A stretch of DNA of 64,000 nucleotides from Apostichopus japonicus. Lineage: Eukaryota; Echinodermata; Holothuroidea; Aspidochirotida; Stichopodidae. The notes beneath the pieces are model-generated. The model searched no databases. It worked only from the letters and a program-made list of their open reading frames with translations, and was not told the origin of the DNA. Positions 1 through 9,848 of this stretch are shown here, piece by piece. Both the position numbers and the translations under genes were made by a program. The stretch is taken from contig NC_092571.1 in the NCBI RefSeq assembly GCF_037975245.1, positions 8,656,501-8,720,500 on the forward strand, written 5' to 3'. The first letter of the stretch is position 1, and the number at the start of each line of letters is the position of its first letter.

Positions 1-763
1 ACCGATCAATCGAATGTGCGGTACCGATCAATCGAATGTGCGGTACCGATCAATCGAATGTGCGGTACCGAACAATCGAATGTGCGGTACCGAACAATCG
101 AATGTGCGGTACCGATCAATCGAATGTGCTGTACCGATCAATCGAATGTGCGGTACCGATCAATCGAATGTGCGGTACCGATCAATCGAATGTGCGGTAC
201 GGATCAACTAATGTGCGATACCGAACAATCGAATGTGCGGTACCGATCAATCGAATGTGCGTTACCGATCAACGAATGTGCGGTATTGATCAATCGAATG
301 TGCGGTACCGATCAATCGAATGTTCGGTACCGATCAATCGATTGTGCGGTACCGTTCAATCGAATGTTCGGTACCGATCAATCGAATGTGCTGTACCGAT
401 CAATCGAATGTGCGGTACCGATCAATCGAATGTGCGGTACCGATCAATCGAATGTGCGGTACCGAACAATCGAATGTTCGGTACCGTACCGATGAATCGA
501 ATGTGCGGTTCCGATGAATCGAATGTGCGGTACCGATCAATCGAATGTGCGGTATTGATCAATCGAATGTTCGGTACCGATCAATCGAATGTGCGGTACC
601 GATCAATCGAATGTTCGTTACCGATCAATCGAATGTGCGGTACCGATCAATCGAATGTGCGGTACCGATCAACCGAATGTGCGGTATTGATCAATCGAAT
701 GTGCGGTACCGATCAATTGAATGTTCGGTACCGATCAATAGAATGTTCAGTACCGATCAATCG
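1..763. repeat. 22-bp minisatellite array
   Basis: A tandem array of a 22-bp unit, ACCGATCAATCGAATGTGCG plus GT, begins at base 1 and so probably continues left of the window. About 34 units are present. They vary mostly by single substitutions (GATC to GAAC, GTGCGG to GTTCGG), and a few units are shortened or lengthened (around 208, 270 and 487). The unit lacks stop codons in all three + frames, and 3 x 22 bp makes a 22-codon super-period. This yields long but meaningless open frames. Confidence 0.97.
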
Positions 764-1288
764 TTACTGATATCAGCAAATGAATTGTTGATATCAGCAA
801 ATGAATTGGTGATATCAGCAATTCCAACATATCGCCAATTCAATTGCTGACATCAGCAAATCATTTAATGATATCACCAAATCATTTAATGATATCAGCA
901 ATTCGGTTCCTCATATCACTAATTAATTAGTGATATGTTGGAATTGTTGATATCAGCAAATGATTTGCTGATATCAACAATTCAATTGCTGATATCACCA
1001 ATTCATTTGCTGATATCATCAAATATTTGTTGATATCAGCTATTATTTATTGATATCAGCAATTATTTGGTGATATCAACAAATGAATTGGTGATATCAG
1101 CAAATGAATTGCTGATATCAGCAAATGAATTGCTGATGTCAACAATTATTTGGTGATATCAGCAAATAATTGTTGATATCAGCAATTATTTGATGATATC
1201 ATCAAATCATTTGATGATATCAGCAATTAATTGTTGATATCATTAATTTTTTGCTGATATCACCAAATATTTGATGATATCATCAAAT
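764..1288. repeat. 20-21-bp palindromic minisatellite array
   Basis: The array abuts the 22-bp satellite without a spacer. The unit is about 20-21 bp, centred on GATATC with arms such as ATCAGCAAAT and ATTTGCTGAT. Each GATATC is a dyad centre, and the AT-rich stretch between units is often a second one, so a single strand could fold into a chain of short hairpins. Units diverge more than in the left array. The array ends near GATATCATCAAATATCG. Confidence 0.95.
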
Positions 1289-2158
1289 ATCGAATAAAAA
1301 GTAAAACGGCTTGCCATAAGGACGCTCCAGCAAAGGTTGCTTTAAGAGAAGCACTGAGACATACTGCTTAACCAGTAGGAAGGCTCGTGACTACCTTGCT
1401 TGGAAAAATAAAGTCGCAATTTAAAGACGTTAATATTAACAATTTCGAGGAAGCAATAAACCCTGCGCAAGATCGTGATACGTGGCGGAGGCCATCACTG
1501 AGCATGTCAGCATCGAGGTAAATGATTCATTAAACTCGTTGCATGCCAGATAGACCAGACTCAACATACTACTACTACTACTACTCAGAGCCGTATATAC
1601 GGCTCTGCTACTACTGTACTACAAATGTCGAACGAGGAACGCGGAATAAGTAACTAACTTCACACCGGTCAGCTTCCATACGTTGAAACTAAGTGTAGTG
1701 ATATTCATCATATGTCGTGTGCTGTACAGGGTGCAAGACCTGTTTCTGGTCCAGTCCACCGGCTGTGGGATTACAACCTCAATGTACATTGGTGCAGAGT
1801 GTGACCTGAACTAACGGAGTTCCTAACAGATACCCTTTATAAACTAAGACGAATTTGTTATGACTGTCGTAAAAAAAAAATCATGTACTACAGTACTAGT
1901 ACATTGTTGCATACCTGGTGAACAAACCTGGTGAGTGTTACGTAACATTAAGCTAAGTTCGTACAAAGTAGCCTAAGCTTGTAAGTTGTAGTATTGTCTA
2001 TTTGGTATAGTGCTAGTGTACTATTATACTACTACTAGTGATAACAGTCATACATGGGCCTATATAAGCTACGGTGTAAAAGCATAGGTATAATCAAACC
2101 TGGGGAAAATAGCAAAAGTTACACTAGTTGTTAGTATTCAAATTACGTTGTTACCAAA
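1289..2158. other. Gene-free stretch left of a decayed retrotransposon
   Basis: I see no convincing exon here. It contains an ACT trinucleotide run (about 1567-1585), a perfect palindrome (1586-1607) and AT-rich sequence. The decayed Gypsy element to the right should have a 5' LTR and leader in this interval, but I could not match it to the 3' end near 5675. Confidence 0.6.
1586..1607. repeat. 22-bp perfect palindrome inside an ACT microsatellite
   Basis: The half-site is CAGAGCCGTAT, followed directly by its reverse complement, with no loop. ACT-repeat sequence flanks both sides, so the palindrome interrupts a microsatellite. Confidence 0.9.
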
Positions 2159-2317
2159 ATGGGGGACTCGTATGTTGTATCTCCACCAACATTTGATTCG
2201 AATTCAAGTGACTTAACGACATCATTTCAAAATTTCAAAAAGGATTGTTGTCTAATGTTTGATGGTCCCATGGCACAATCTGGTAAATGAGGCAAGATAC
2301 AGGTCACATATTGTGGA
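2159..2317 (+). pseudogene. 5' fragment of a Gypsy-like gag, interrupted
   Basis: An ATG at 2159 opens 43 codons ending at 2290. The peptide has the look of a retroelement Gag N-terminus (FQNFKKDCCLMFDGPMA). Homologous-looking sequence continues in another frame to 2317, where a TIR element is inserted, and resumes at 3323. The early stop, frameshift and insertion make it non-functional. The assignment rests on context: the pol remnants downstream have the same orientation. Confidence 0.55.
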
Positions 2318-3314
2318 CATAGGCCTACGAGGCGGGGGGGGGGGGGCAGGGGGGGCAGACTGCCCCCCCAAAATTTTTTCCAGAGGACAACAAATTCGGG
2401 CAAAAGTCCTGAAAAATTCGGGCAGCCTAAGAAGAGAAAAAAATATATAAATATCCAGTAGCTTGCCCGAATCTTATTCATATTTTTGCCCGACAATTCC
2501 ATGGAGAGTGGTTTGTGTTATTTGTTTTGTATCATTAATATTAATATAGGCCTAATGATTTTCTTTATTTAGCATCATGATGCCCGAATATTTCCGTGTA
2601 ACACCACCGTAAGCGCAGCTCATCTGGGCTACCACACTTTTTGCACTATCGCCCAAAATATTAACAGGGAACGCCGCTCACAATAGTGGTGACATGCATG
2701 CATGGAGATTAGCAGTCTCTGAAGTGAAAAAACCGCAGTAAACAATTTTTTCTAACTAATCAACTGTATACCTGGACATCCCCGACATGAGTGTAAATAA
2801 GAAACATTTTCTTTTTCATGAATGGGGGGGGGAGAGGAATGCTTACAAGCCTAAAAGTATAGGTTTATCATATTCTTTGATATTTTTATCCTTTTTTTGT
2901 GAGACAAATTGCAGTCTCACACGACACAGCGACATTTTCCCGCCTACAATGTATATTTTCTGGAGGTAGCTGAGTACTGTGTAAAAATAATAAATAAAAT
3001 AGGAGCTTAAAAAATATATTGTCCTATTTGTCCCCTTCAAAGTGATTTTACCATTTTGTCTTCTTCTAATTTACCAAATTTTTTGGGAAGTGTAAATTTC
3101 TAAACGTGAGATTATAAAATAAAGAATGTTTAGATGTAACTTGCAAGGCCTCAGAAGTGCCATTTCCGGAAATCTGAGAGGCATATTTTGCCAAAAAAAA
3201 TTCTTGTACGCTACGCGCCAACTGATGGTGGCGCTCCGCTTAGATAGTGTCACAGGAACTTTCGGGCACACAAATTTCTGCCCCCCCAAAACGAAATGGT
3301 CCCGTACGCCTATG
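2318..3314. mobile_element. hAT-like non-autonomous TIR element, 997 bp
   Basis: The left end CATAGGCCTACG and right end CGTACGCCTATG are inverted repeats with one mismatch. The flanks carry a perfect 8-bp target duplication, ATTGTGGA, at 2310-2317 and 3315-3322. An 8-bp duplication is typical of hAT-superfamily transposons. No transposase frame is present. Inside the left end is a G-run/C-run hairpin (about 2333-2370). The right half (about 3157-3250) matches related copies at about 26700-26790 and 27360-27450, sharing the GGTGGCGCT and GCTTAGATAG motifs. It splits the gag above. Confidence 0.88.
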
Positions 3315-3322
3315 ATTGTGGA

Positions 3323-3904
3323 TGGGCCAGCAGGGTATTAACACTTTTGATACATGGAATTTTACATACACACAAAGTGAAAGTTGTGATGAAATTTTCA
3401 ATTTGTTTGAGAAACACTCTGTTTGAGAAACACTTTGTTTGAGAAAGATGAACCGAAGACAAATTATCGGCTAAGCAGGTTCCAACTTCAAAAATTCAGA
3501 CATATATATATGCCTTCTGAAAATGTTGATAAATTCATAACCTGCTGCCGAATCCCTGGTAGTAAATGTAACTTTAATACAACTGAGCTTGAAAGTAGAC
3601 TGATTAAACAGCTATTAATTGGCACATCACACAAGATGGTGCAACAAATTCTGTTAGGCAAAGATAAAACCTTAAAGTAAGATGATGCATTAGATGTAGC
3701 AAGAACATATGAGGCTACAGGGATACATATGGAAGCATTAAATTTACCCTCTATTTCTGTAGACTATGTGCACAAAGGTTATACCAAAGTCCCTCCTGGA
3801 AATACACAAAATATTGATTCCGCATATATTTACAGTATAAATGGTCATCAAAAATTAGCTGATAATCAAGCTGTTGTCACCCTGAATATAGCTGATCAGC
3901 CATG
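3323..3904 (+). pseudogene. Decayed gag continuation of the Gypsy-like element
   Basis: After the inserted element, a frame at 3423-3680 reads as capsid-type Gag (it includes KFRHIYMPSENVDKFITCC and KMVQQILLGKDKTLK). A premature TAA follows, then more similar sequence (DDALDVARTYEATGIHMEAL) to about 3904. A short direct duplication (GTTTGAGAAACACT, about 3407-3440) lies just before it. The frame is broken by stops and shifts and has no zinc knuckle that I can find. Confidence 0.6.
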
Positions 3905-3984
3905 AAACCATGGTCATGGCTTGCAAATTGCAATGATAGCATCATACTGTACATCATTTCGGTACTCATACCTTAAAGTGCGAG

Positions 3985-4836
3985 TTTCGAATGAGAACTA
4001 TAGAAACTAAATTTTATGTTGCTGATGTCAAAGGTCTAACTATTTTGGGATTAAACCTATCCCTAATATTAGAGTTAGTTACTTTGCATTGTGGAGTGTC
4101 TGTTGATACCAATAAAATTGACACTGCAGATGACTTAAGAAAATTATACCCTGATAGATTTGAAGGGATTGGCAAATTAGAAGGAAAAACATATTGCTAT
4201 AAACACAGATGTTCCACCTGTAGTTCATGCTGCTTGTAGATGTCCAATACAAATAACAGATGATGTAAAGAAAGAATTAGATGAGATGGAGAAACTAGGT
4301 GAATTCTGTAACAGAGCCAACCGATTGGGTCTTTAGTGTAGTGTACTCCCAACAAAGCCAATGGGAAATGGCGTGTATGCCTAGACTCCTAAGACTTAAA
4401 CTCTGCAATAAAATGTACTTACCATAAAACCCCAACATTGGAGGAAGTTTACTCATAAGCTTTCACACAGTATCATACTCTCCAAATTAGGTGCTAGACA
4501 TGGGTATTGGTCTATCATGTTGGACGAAGAATCCAATTTCCTAACTACTTTTAATAGTCCACTTGGACAATATATATTTCAAAAGACTGCCATTCAGCTT
4601 GTCTGTTAGTCATGACATATTTCAGGGAAAGATGGATCAAATTTTGGAGTTATGTCCAGGTACTATGGGAATTTCAGATGACATAGGTGTGTATGGCAAA
4701 ACAGAGGAAGAACATGATCCAAAGGCTCATGAAAGTGGCAAGAGAGAAGGGACATTTGTTCAATTACGAGAAGTGGGAATCAAGAAGCCAAGTATTAAAT
4801 TCTTTGGATCAATTTATAACTCACAAGGTGTGCACA
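3985..4836 (+). pseudogene. Decayed protease/reverse transcriptase of a Gypsy-like element
   Basis: Fragments in several frames keep the order of a Ty3/Gypsy pol. A protease-to-RT linker (FYVADVKGLTILGL) lies near 4010. An RT N-terminal piece (KKELDEMEKLG) is near 4270. A palm region near 4500 has HGYW and TTFNSP, and the YxDD-equivalent SDDI lies near 4675. Stops and frameshifts are frequent, so no enzyme can be made. The RT thumb, RNase H and integrase zinc-binding region are missing, consistent with an internal deletion near 4837. Confidence 0.75.
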
Positions 4837-5326
4837 CAGACCAAATTCTTTATTGTCAATTCTATACCTATAGGCAAATCTACTAGTAATACAGTAATTG
4901 ATATGTGCCAAAGTGTGTTTTCAGAATATGGTATACCTGAAAAGCTAGTATCTGACAGTGGAAGTCAATACTCAAGCCAAAGCTTTAAGGATTTTGCAAA
5001 ACAATGGAACTTTAGTCATATTACCTTGAGTCCTGGGTATCCTCAGTCTAATGGTTTCATAGAGAGACAAGTTCAAATCATAAAAAACAGGATGGTCAAG
5101 GCAAAGCAAACAAATGCAGATGTTTATCTAGTCTTATTATGTCTTAGAGCAACGCCTGTAGACAGTAAAATACCGTCTCCAGCAGAACTACTGCTCAATC
5201 ATAAAGTGAAATATACTCTTCCTGTCAGAGTACAAAATAAGAATGTTGAACGTCATTCAATTTTTGAGCGTATGCAGGATAGGCAAAATGCACAGAAATT
5301 CTATCATGATAAAACAGCAAAGCCAT
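4837..5326 (+). pseudogene. Truncated integrase core of the same element
   Basis: An open frame (the ORF starts at 4687) encodes the second half of a retroviral-type integrase core. The second catalytic Asp is in LVSDSGSQYSSQSF and the Glu is in YPQSNGFIERQVQ. It continues into the C-terminal region and stops at 5326-5328. The first catalytic Asp and the HHCC zinc domain have been removed by the upstream deletion. The typical pol end (TRSGRRVKKR) is recognisable near 5490. This relic is older than the intact element at 16.2-25.5 kb and is not a close copy of it. Confidence 0.8.
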
Positions 5327-5654
5327 GAAAGACATGAACCACGATCGTATTAACTTCTAACCAACTCAGGCAGAATCCTGAGGAGAAATATGAAACATTA
5401 TAACTCATAACTCTGAGCCCAGTTCAGAATAGAAAATATTCTGGCACCAGAAACAGAAAGTCCAGACCCACAAGAAGATGTTTATGTTACTAGGTCTGGT
5501 CGGAGAGTGAAGAAGAGATTGATGTTGGATTTATAATTTGTAATTTATAAGTTGTGTAGTATTGATTTGAAAATACTTCCCGACTCACACAAAGCCCTTG
5601 TAATTATTAAGAAAGTTCAATTGAATTGTAGCCTATCTAAGACTCCCAACTTAT

Positions 5655-5815
5655 TAATGAATGGGGGATAGAATGTTATTGAATATGCATAGATGTGTGC
5701 AAACGTTGCACTACATGATAGAATCTGCACCTGTTGTTATTGAGCTGTGCATTTGCATATTGGTATATAAGATGCCATCTGCACGTCCTTTTACACGATG
5801 TCATAGAATTTAAAG
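5655..5815 (+). other. Probable 3' LTR start of the decayed element
   Basis: A purine tract (GAATGGGGGATAGAA, about 5658-5672) is followed by TGTTATTGAATATGC, a plausible polypurine tract plus LTR 5' end. About 90 bp further on, GTATATAAG could be the LTR TATA box. The LTR end is not recognisable because a ~220-bp repeat array begins at about 5816, and no matching 5' LTR was found. Confidence 0.4.
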
Positions 5816-6680
5816 CAATCATAAATAGAATCATATTTTGCAAATTGGTGAAGATGGAAGTTATGTCACCGATATCAAATATTAATAGGGCAATAGAAAA
5901 GACATTGCTGTATTTAGTGTCGCACTACCTAACTATTTCTATAACTAAAGATAATTAATTTTAAACATTTCGCAACTGACTGAGTTCTAATGGCAGATTG
6001 TACACACTGTAGTGAAATTTATTACAAAATTTATCAATTATATAAATTTTTTCAATCAAAATTTTGGCGAAGATACTGTAGAAGTTTTGTCCTCATGATC
6101 AAACATGAACAGAGTGATAGATGACACATTGCTCCAGTCCGTGATGTGTGTCGTACTACGAAATTATTTCTATAACTAAAGATAATTAATTTTAAACATT
6201 TAGCTACTGACTGGGTTCTAATGGCAGATTTTACACGCTGTAGTGGAATTTATTACAATCATGAATAGAATTGTTTTTTATCAAAATTTTGGCGAAGATA
6301 GAAGTTATGTCACTGATATCGAACATTAACAGAGTGATAGAAGAGACATTGCTCTATTTCATGATGTCGCACTATCTAACTATTGCTAGAACTTAAGATA
6401 ATTAATTTTAAACATTTTGCTAGTGACTGAGTTCTAACTGCAGTTTGTACACGCTGTAGTGAAATTAATTTACAATCATTAATAGAATTTTTTGGTAATC
6501 AAAATTTGGTGAAGCCAGAAGTTACATCACCGATATTAAATATGATGAGAGTGACAGAAGGGACATTTCTCTATCTTGTGATATTTTTCGCACTTCTTTG
6601 CTATTCCTATGACAAAGATTATTAATTATAAACATTGCATTAGTGGTATGAATTGTACCATAAATTTTATTTACAAACAA
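5816..6680. repeat. Four diverged tandem copies of a ~220-bp unit
   Basis: A unit beginning CAATCATAAATAGAAT and containing GATAATTAATTTTAAACATT recurs four times, with the latter motif near 5948, 6179, 6395 and 6615. Spacing is about 216-231 bp and identity falls toward the right. Each unit also carries a GAAGTTATGTCACCGATAT-like block. No function is apparent. Confidence 0.85.
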
Positions 6681-7282
6681 TTTAATAAGTACCAACACAC
6701 CTTCACCGTTGCTTGTTGTCCGCTAGAAATTAGATGGCGGTCTTAGCTTTTCTCCTTAAGGTGGCATACTCCTATTACGAGTCTATATCCATACTCTCGA
6801 TTGTTCTCCTTCAGGAAAAGTGCCAAAAAGCAGCAGGACCTGTTATTAATCATGATCTTGTTTTTTTGTGGCTTGCATCATGCATGTTGAAGAACATGAA
6901 TGAAAGTACATATGGTGAGAAAATTGGGTCAATTGAGCGAATTTTAGACCCCTTTAGGCCACCCAGGAGCAGCGTAGGAAAATTGTTTACCACTGAGTGA
7001 AAAGGTTTGTTTACAAGTGACGAAAACTTCCGGCTCGAATAGCAAAAAATCTACATGGTGATGATACCGAAAACTGATAGTGCCATGAAAGGCCAACTTG
7101 TCAATGGTTAGCCTTTAGCTAGTGAAACTTTTATCTAGACTTAGAGACCACATTACTTTGTGATTTATTGTGTTAGTCAATGGGGCTTTTAATGGGTGTA
7201 TTCTACCTTATTGTCTGCTCTAATTGTCCGCTCGTAATGTCTGCTTACTTCAAGCAGGTGTGCTTGGCAGCAATCAACATGA
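6681..7282. other. No recognisable gene
   Basis: An 88-codon open frame (6734-7000) shows no domain and no splice-site support. I see nothing else in this stretch. Confidence 0.5.
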
Positions 7283-7288
7283 AGTTGT

Positions 7289-7394
7289 CACAGAATGTTA
7301 GCACCAATCAAAATAGATCTCAGAAAAGCTTTAGGGTTTCAGCCAATCACAGGTATTTTCTGGATAAACAACATGTCTGCGCCCTTGTGTAAAC
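7289..7394 (+). promoter_or_regulatory. Twin-CCAAT block, copy a
   Basis: A conserved ~105-bp block has two CCAAT boxes about 38 bp apart (GCACCAATCAAAATAGATCT, then TTTCAGCCAATC), followed by TGTCTGCGCCC. The same block occurs at 27749-27860 (+), 40627-40740 (-) and 41005-41115 (-). Paired CCAAT boxes are typical NF-Y promoter sites, so a promoter role is inferred. The copy near 41.1 kb lies just upstream of UXS1. Confidence 0.5.
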
Positions 7395-7450
7395 TTATTC
7401 CGACCCCCGATTCAGTGGTGTACAAGAAATTACGTTAGTAATAGCGGAAG

Positions 7451-8222
7451 CTGGTCACTTCGCCCAACAACCATTTCGTCCAACTGCCATTTCGACCAAC
7501 CTTACCATTTAGTCATTTCTCCCAACCTTGCTGGTTATTCGACCAACATTGATTAAATATTATACTTCAATATAACGGACGGGGATACTTCTATGGGTTT
7601 GGTCAATTTAATAAGGAAACGTTAGGGCATTGTTAACGTTTCGGAATACGAACCGCGCGGCCATCTGAAAAAGTTAACTTTCCATTGCTTGCAAGTGACG
7701 TTTTGTTCGTGCCGCTACAAAATTACCGACGGTAGCAAGCTGTGTGTGTACAGTATTTTCTGGGATCGATGGTGGTGTCTAACACTTCTGTTACACCTCT
7801 TTCGAAACTAGGTCAGATTACCGGCATTAGACGATTCTTTATGTGCGAGTCTTCACACCGTCTAAGGAAACTTGAAGACGTGGTTACAGTCAGTAGGATG
7901 GATCAGTGTTTACGGGGTTAGGTTTGATAGGTTTGTATGGAGACCGATTCCTCTTTGTTTGTATAACATTAGATTAACACTATGTATACGAACGGACATC
8001 ACTTTATTTACCTACCACAAAGTAATATAACCCAAAATAAATCAAACTGAACAGTTAGTGAAATAGAAAAAGGGATATTATTCTGACTGAATATGAGTAA
8101 AAAATGGTTGGTCAAAATGACCAACAAGGTTGGGCCAAATGACCAACAAGGTTGGGCGAAATGACCATGCTAGTTGGGCGAAATGGCAGTTAGGCTAAAT
8201 GGTTGTTGGGCAAAGTGACCAG
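7451..8222. mobile_element. Foldback-type TIR element, 772 bp
   Basis: The ends CTGGTCACTTCGCCCAACAA and TTGTTGGGCAAAGTGACCAG are inverted repeats with one mismatch. Inverted similarity extends about 100 bp inward (7451-7552 against 8103-8222). The termini are built of short subrepeats of the form ATTTCGnCCAAC. No transposase is encoded and no clear target duplication was found. The element is absent from the matching place in arm 2, so it was gained or lost after the duplication. Confidence 0.8.
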
Positions 8223-8324
8223 AAAGCATAGTACATGAGTACTAAATTAGGCAAAGGTCTAACACTTAATGTTAACGTTTACAGCTCGTTAGGCACCTGG
8301 ACCTTATAAGCTGGAAAAAAAAAC

Positions 8325-8548
8325 ATGATGCGGGACCTGTTGAAGATTCGTGTGGATCTTCCAGGCAGGTAGGTCTAGGCTGTATAATGTTTCTTCTCTA
8401 GTCTGTTTGTTCAAATGAGGATATTAATTATTCTTATTTCCCCAGGATATTTCAGAAATATCCGGTAGACTTGAATACAAACAATGGTCTGTTTGAGATG
8501 TTGAAATGTAATGGTCTCCAACTGTGTAATCTCATTGAACTTCAATAG
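8325..8548 (+). CDS. Possible two-exon short ORF in arm 1, unidentified
   Basis: An ATG at 8325 opens 14 codons (MMRDLLKIRVDLPG). The next codon is split across a consensus donor (GCAG/GTAGGT, 8368/8369) and a 77-bp intron to an acceptor at 8445. The frame continues to a TAG at 8546-8548, giving 48 residues. The first exon and its donor are conserved in arm 2 (MMRDVLKIHVDLPG, minus strand near 40235), but the arm 2 acceptor AG is lost. Further exon-like blocks (near 8638 and 8920) do not join in frame. It may be a pseudogene or a non-coding transcript. Confidence 0.25.
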
Positions 8549-9354
8549 GCCTACATGTTATAATATTCGTTGCATATTTGTGATTGGCCATGAATAACAT
8601 TGTCTGCAAAAAAAAAACATTTTTACAGGTTGCACAAGATTATCCTTCCCCTAATGAAGTCTTCTCAAACTCTGTGGGCTGTAATGTATATTCCAAAAAG
8701 TGGAGATTTACTCCACATCCATGATTGATTTATCATATTCGTACATTCGTACATTCGTACTGCTGATGTTTCTCCGAAGGTTCATTCCCTATGTGTGGTA
8801 ATTGTATTGAGGGATGATTTGGTTTTTGACATTCAACTCCAAAATTGGACTTCAGTTTTAAAATTGCAAGTGTTTAAGTAACAGACCAAATTGATTTCTT
8901 TCTTTTTGGAAATTTGTTAGGCAATTATATAATCTGTTCTGGTGATGCAGAATTCATTCAGCAGGTGGTTCAATTCCATCAACAGATATCATACAGCCAA
9001 ACAGTTTCAGAAAGCACCATAATGAGACTTTTAACAAGAGGCATTACAGGAGCTTTCAGTGGCAAAGCGTTCGTTGAACTTGCTCATATTGTCTACATAG
9101 GAATTTTCTCTGTGATGATCTCGCTTTTTAGTGTCCATCACTCTACACAGCAATGTTAGTGGTAGGGGTAATCTTAAAGTAATCATGACTTCATTATAGC
9201 CCATCCACTTGTGTTCCAATGAAAGACTCCAAATGAGTTAGTTGTTAGCTCAGCACCTAATTTCTGACTAAACAACAAAAAATGTGAAAAGGAAACATGT
9301 TTGGAAGGTGCCATCTCATACTTTTGAACTACTGGAACAGATGACTAATATATA

Positions 9355-9475
9355 AAGAGAAGAACAGCTTTTAGCAAACTGGTTATCCACCATAAGCCAT
9401 GTGTATGGAATTGTCTGTAGTAAGTGGACCTGCTCTGTAGGCCCATAAGTTTAAACAGAAAAGAAATTTTTATTA
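9355..9475 (-). mobile_element. Degraded Penelope-type tail in arm 1
   Basis: On the minus strand this matches the tail at 12400-12503, sharing GGATAAnCAGTTTGCT. The ribozyme core present in the other copies is deleted here, relative to arm 2 at 38623-38659. Confidence 0.35.
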
Positions 9476-9848
9476 CTCGCATAGGCATATATTTCTCATC
9501 AGAAACTACAAAATTTGGCATATTGGTGAACTATGCAAATATTACAGCACGTTGGCATGGCTGAGCTAACAATGGATGATGTCGAGCACATCTTGTACAG
9601 TAAAGCCAAAGTGTTCATTAGCACCATTAGATGACTTGAAATAAACACATTTTTTCACTTGGAATCCCTTGGTGCTTAACTTTGCAACTGACCACCCCAG
9701 ATAAAGTTATCATGAATAATGTGCATCTTTTATAATGTTCTCCATAATTTCTCCCACTTATTATTTGCTATTCTGTGTTCCCCAGTTTACCATTAAGGAC
9801 ATGCATTAGTCACTGAATCATGTGTATTATCTATCTAATTTTTGTCCA

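Larger units (their letters stand above)
7283..9848 (+). repeat. Arm 1 of a large inverted duplication
   Basis: This segment aligns by eye, in reverse complement, with 38223-40740, at roughly four-fifths identity with indels. Shared landmarks in order are the twin-CCAAT block, an exon-like ATGATGCGGGAC with donor, a CTCCAACTGTGTAA block, CAAGATTATCCTTCCCC, a TCTGTTCTGGTGATGCAG block and a GACATGCATTAGTCACTGAA block. Only arm 1 carries the TIR element at 7451-8222. Only arm 2 carries the hAT element at 39740-40212. Confidence 0.88.

Noticed and set aside
14-850. Long open frames with a 22-residue repeated peptide at the left edge
   Set aside because: They arise because a stop-free 22-bp unit repeats in all three frames; there is no gene context or codon constraint.
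1-1288. CRISPR-like array
   Set aside because: The units are contiguous minisatellite repeats without spacers, in a eukaryotic genome.
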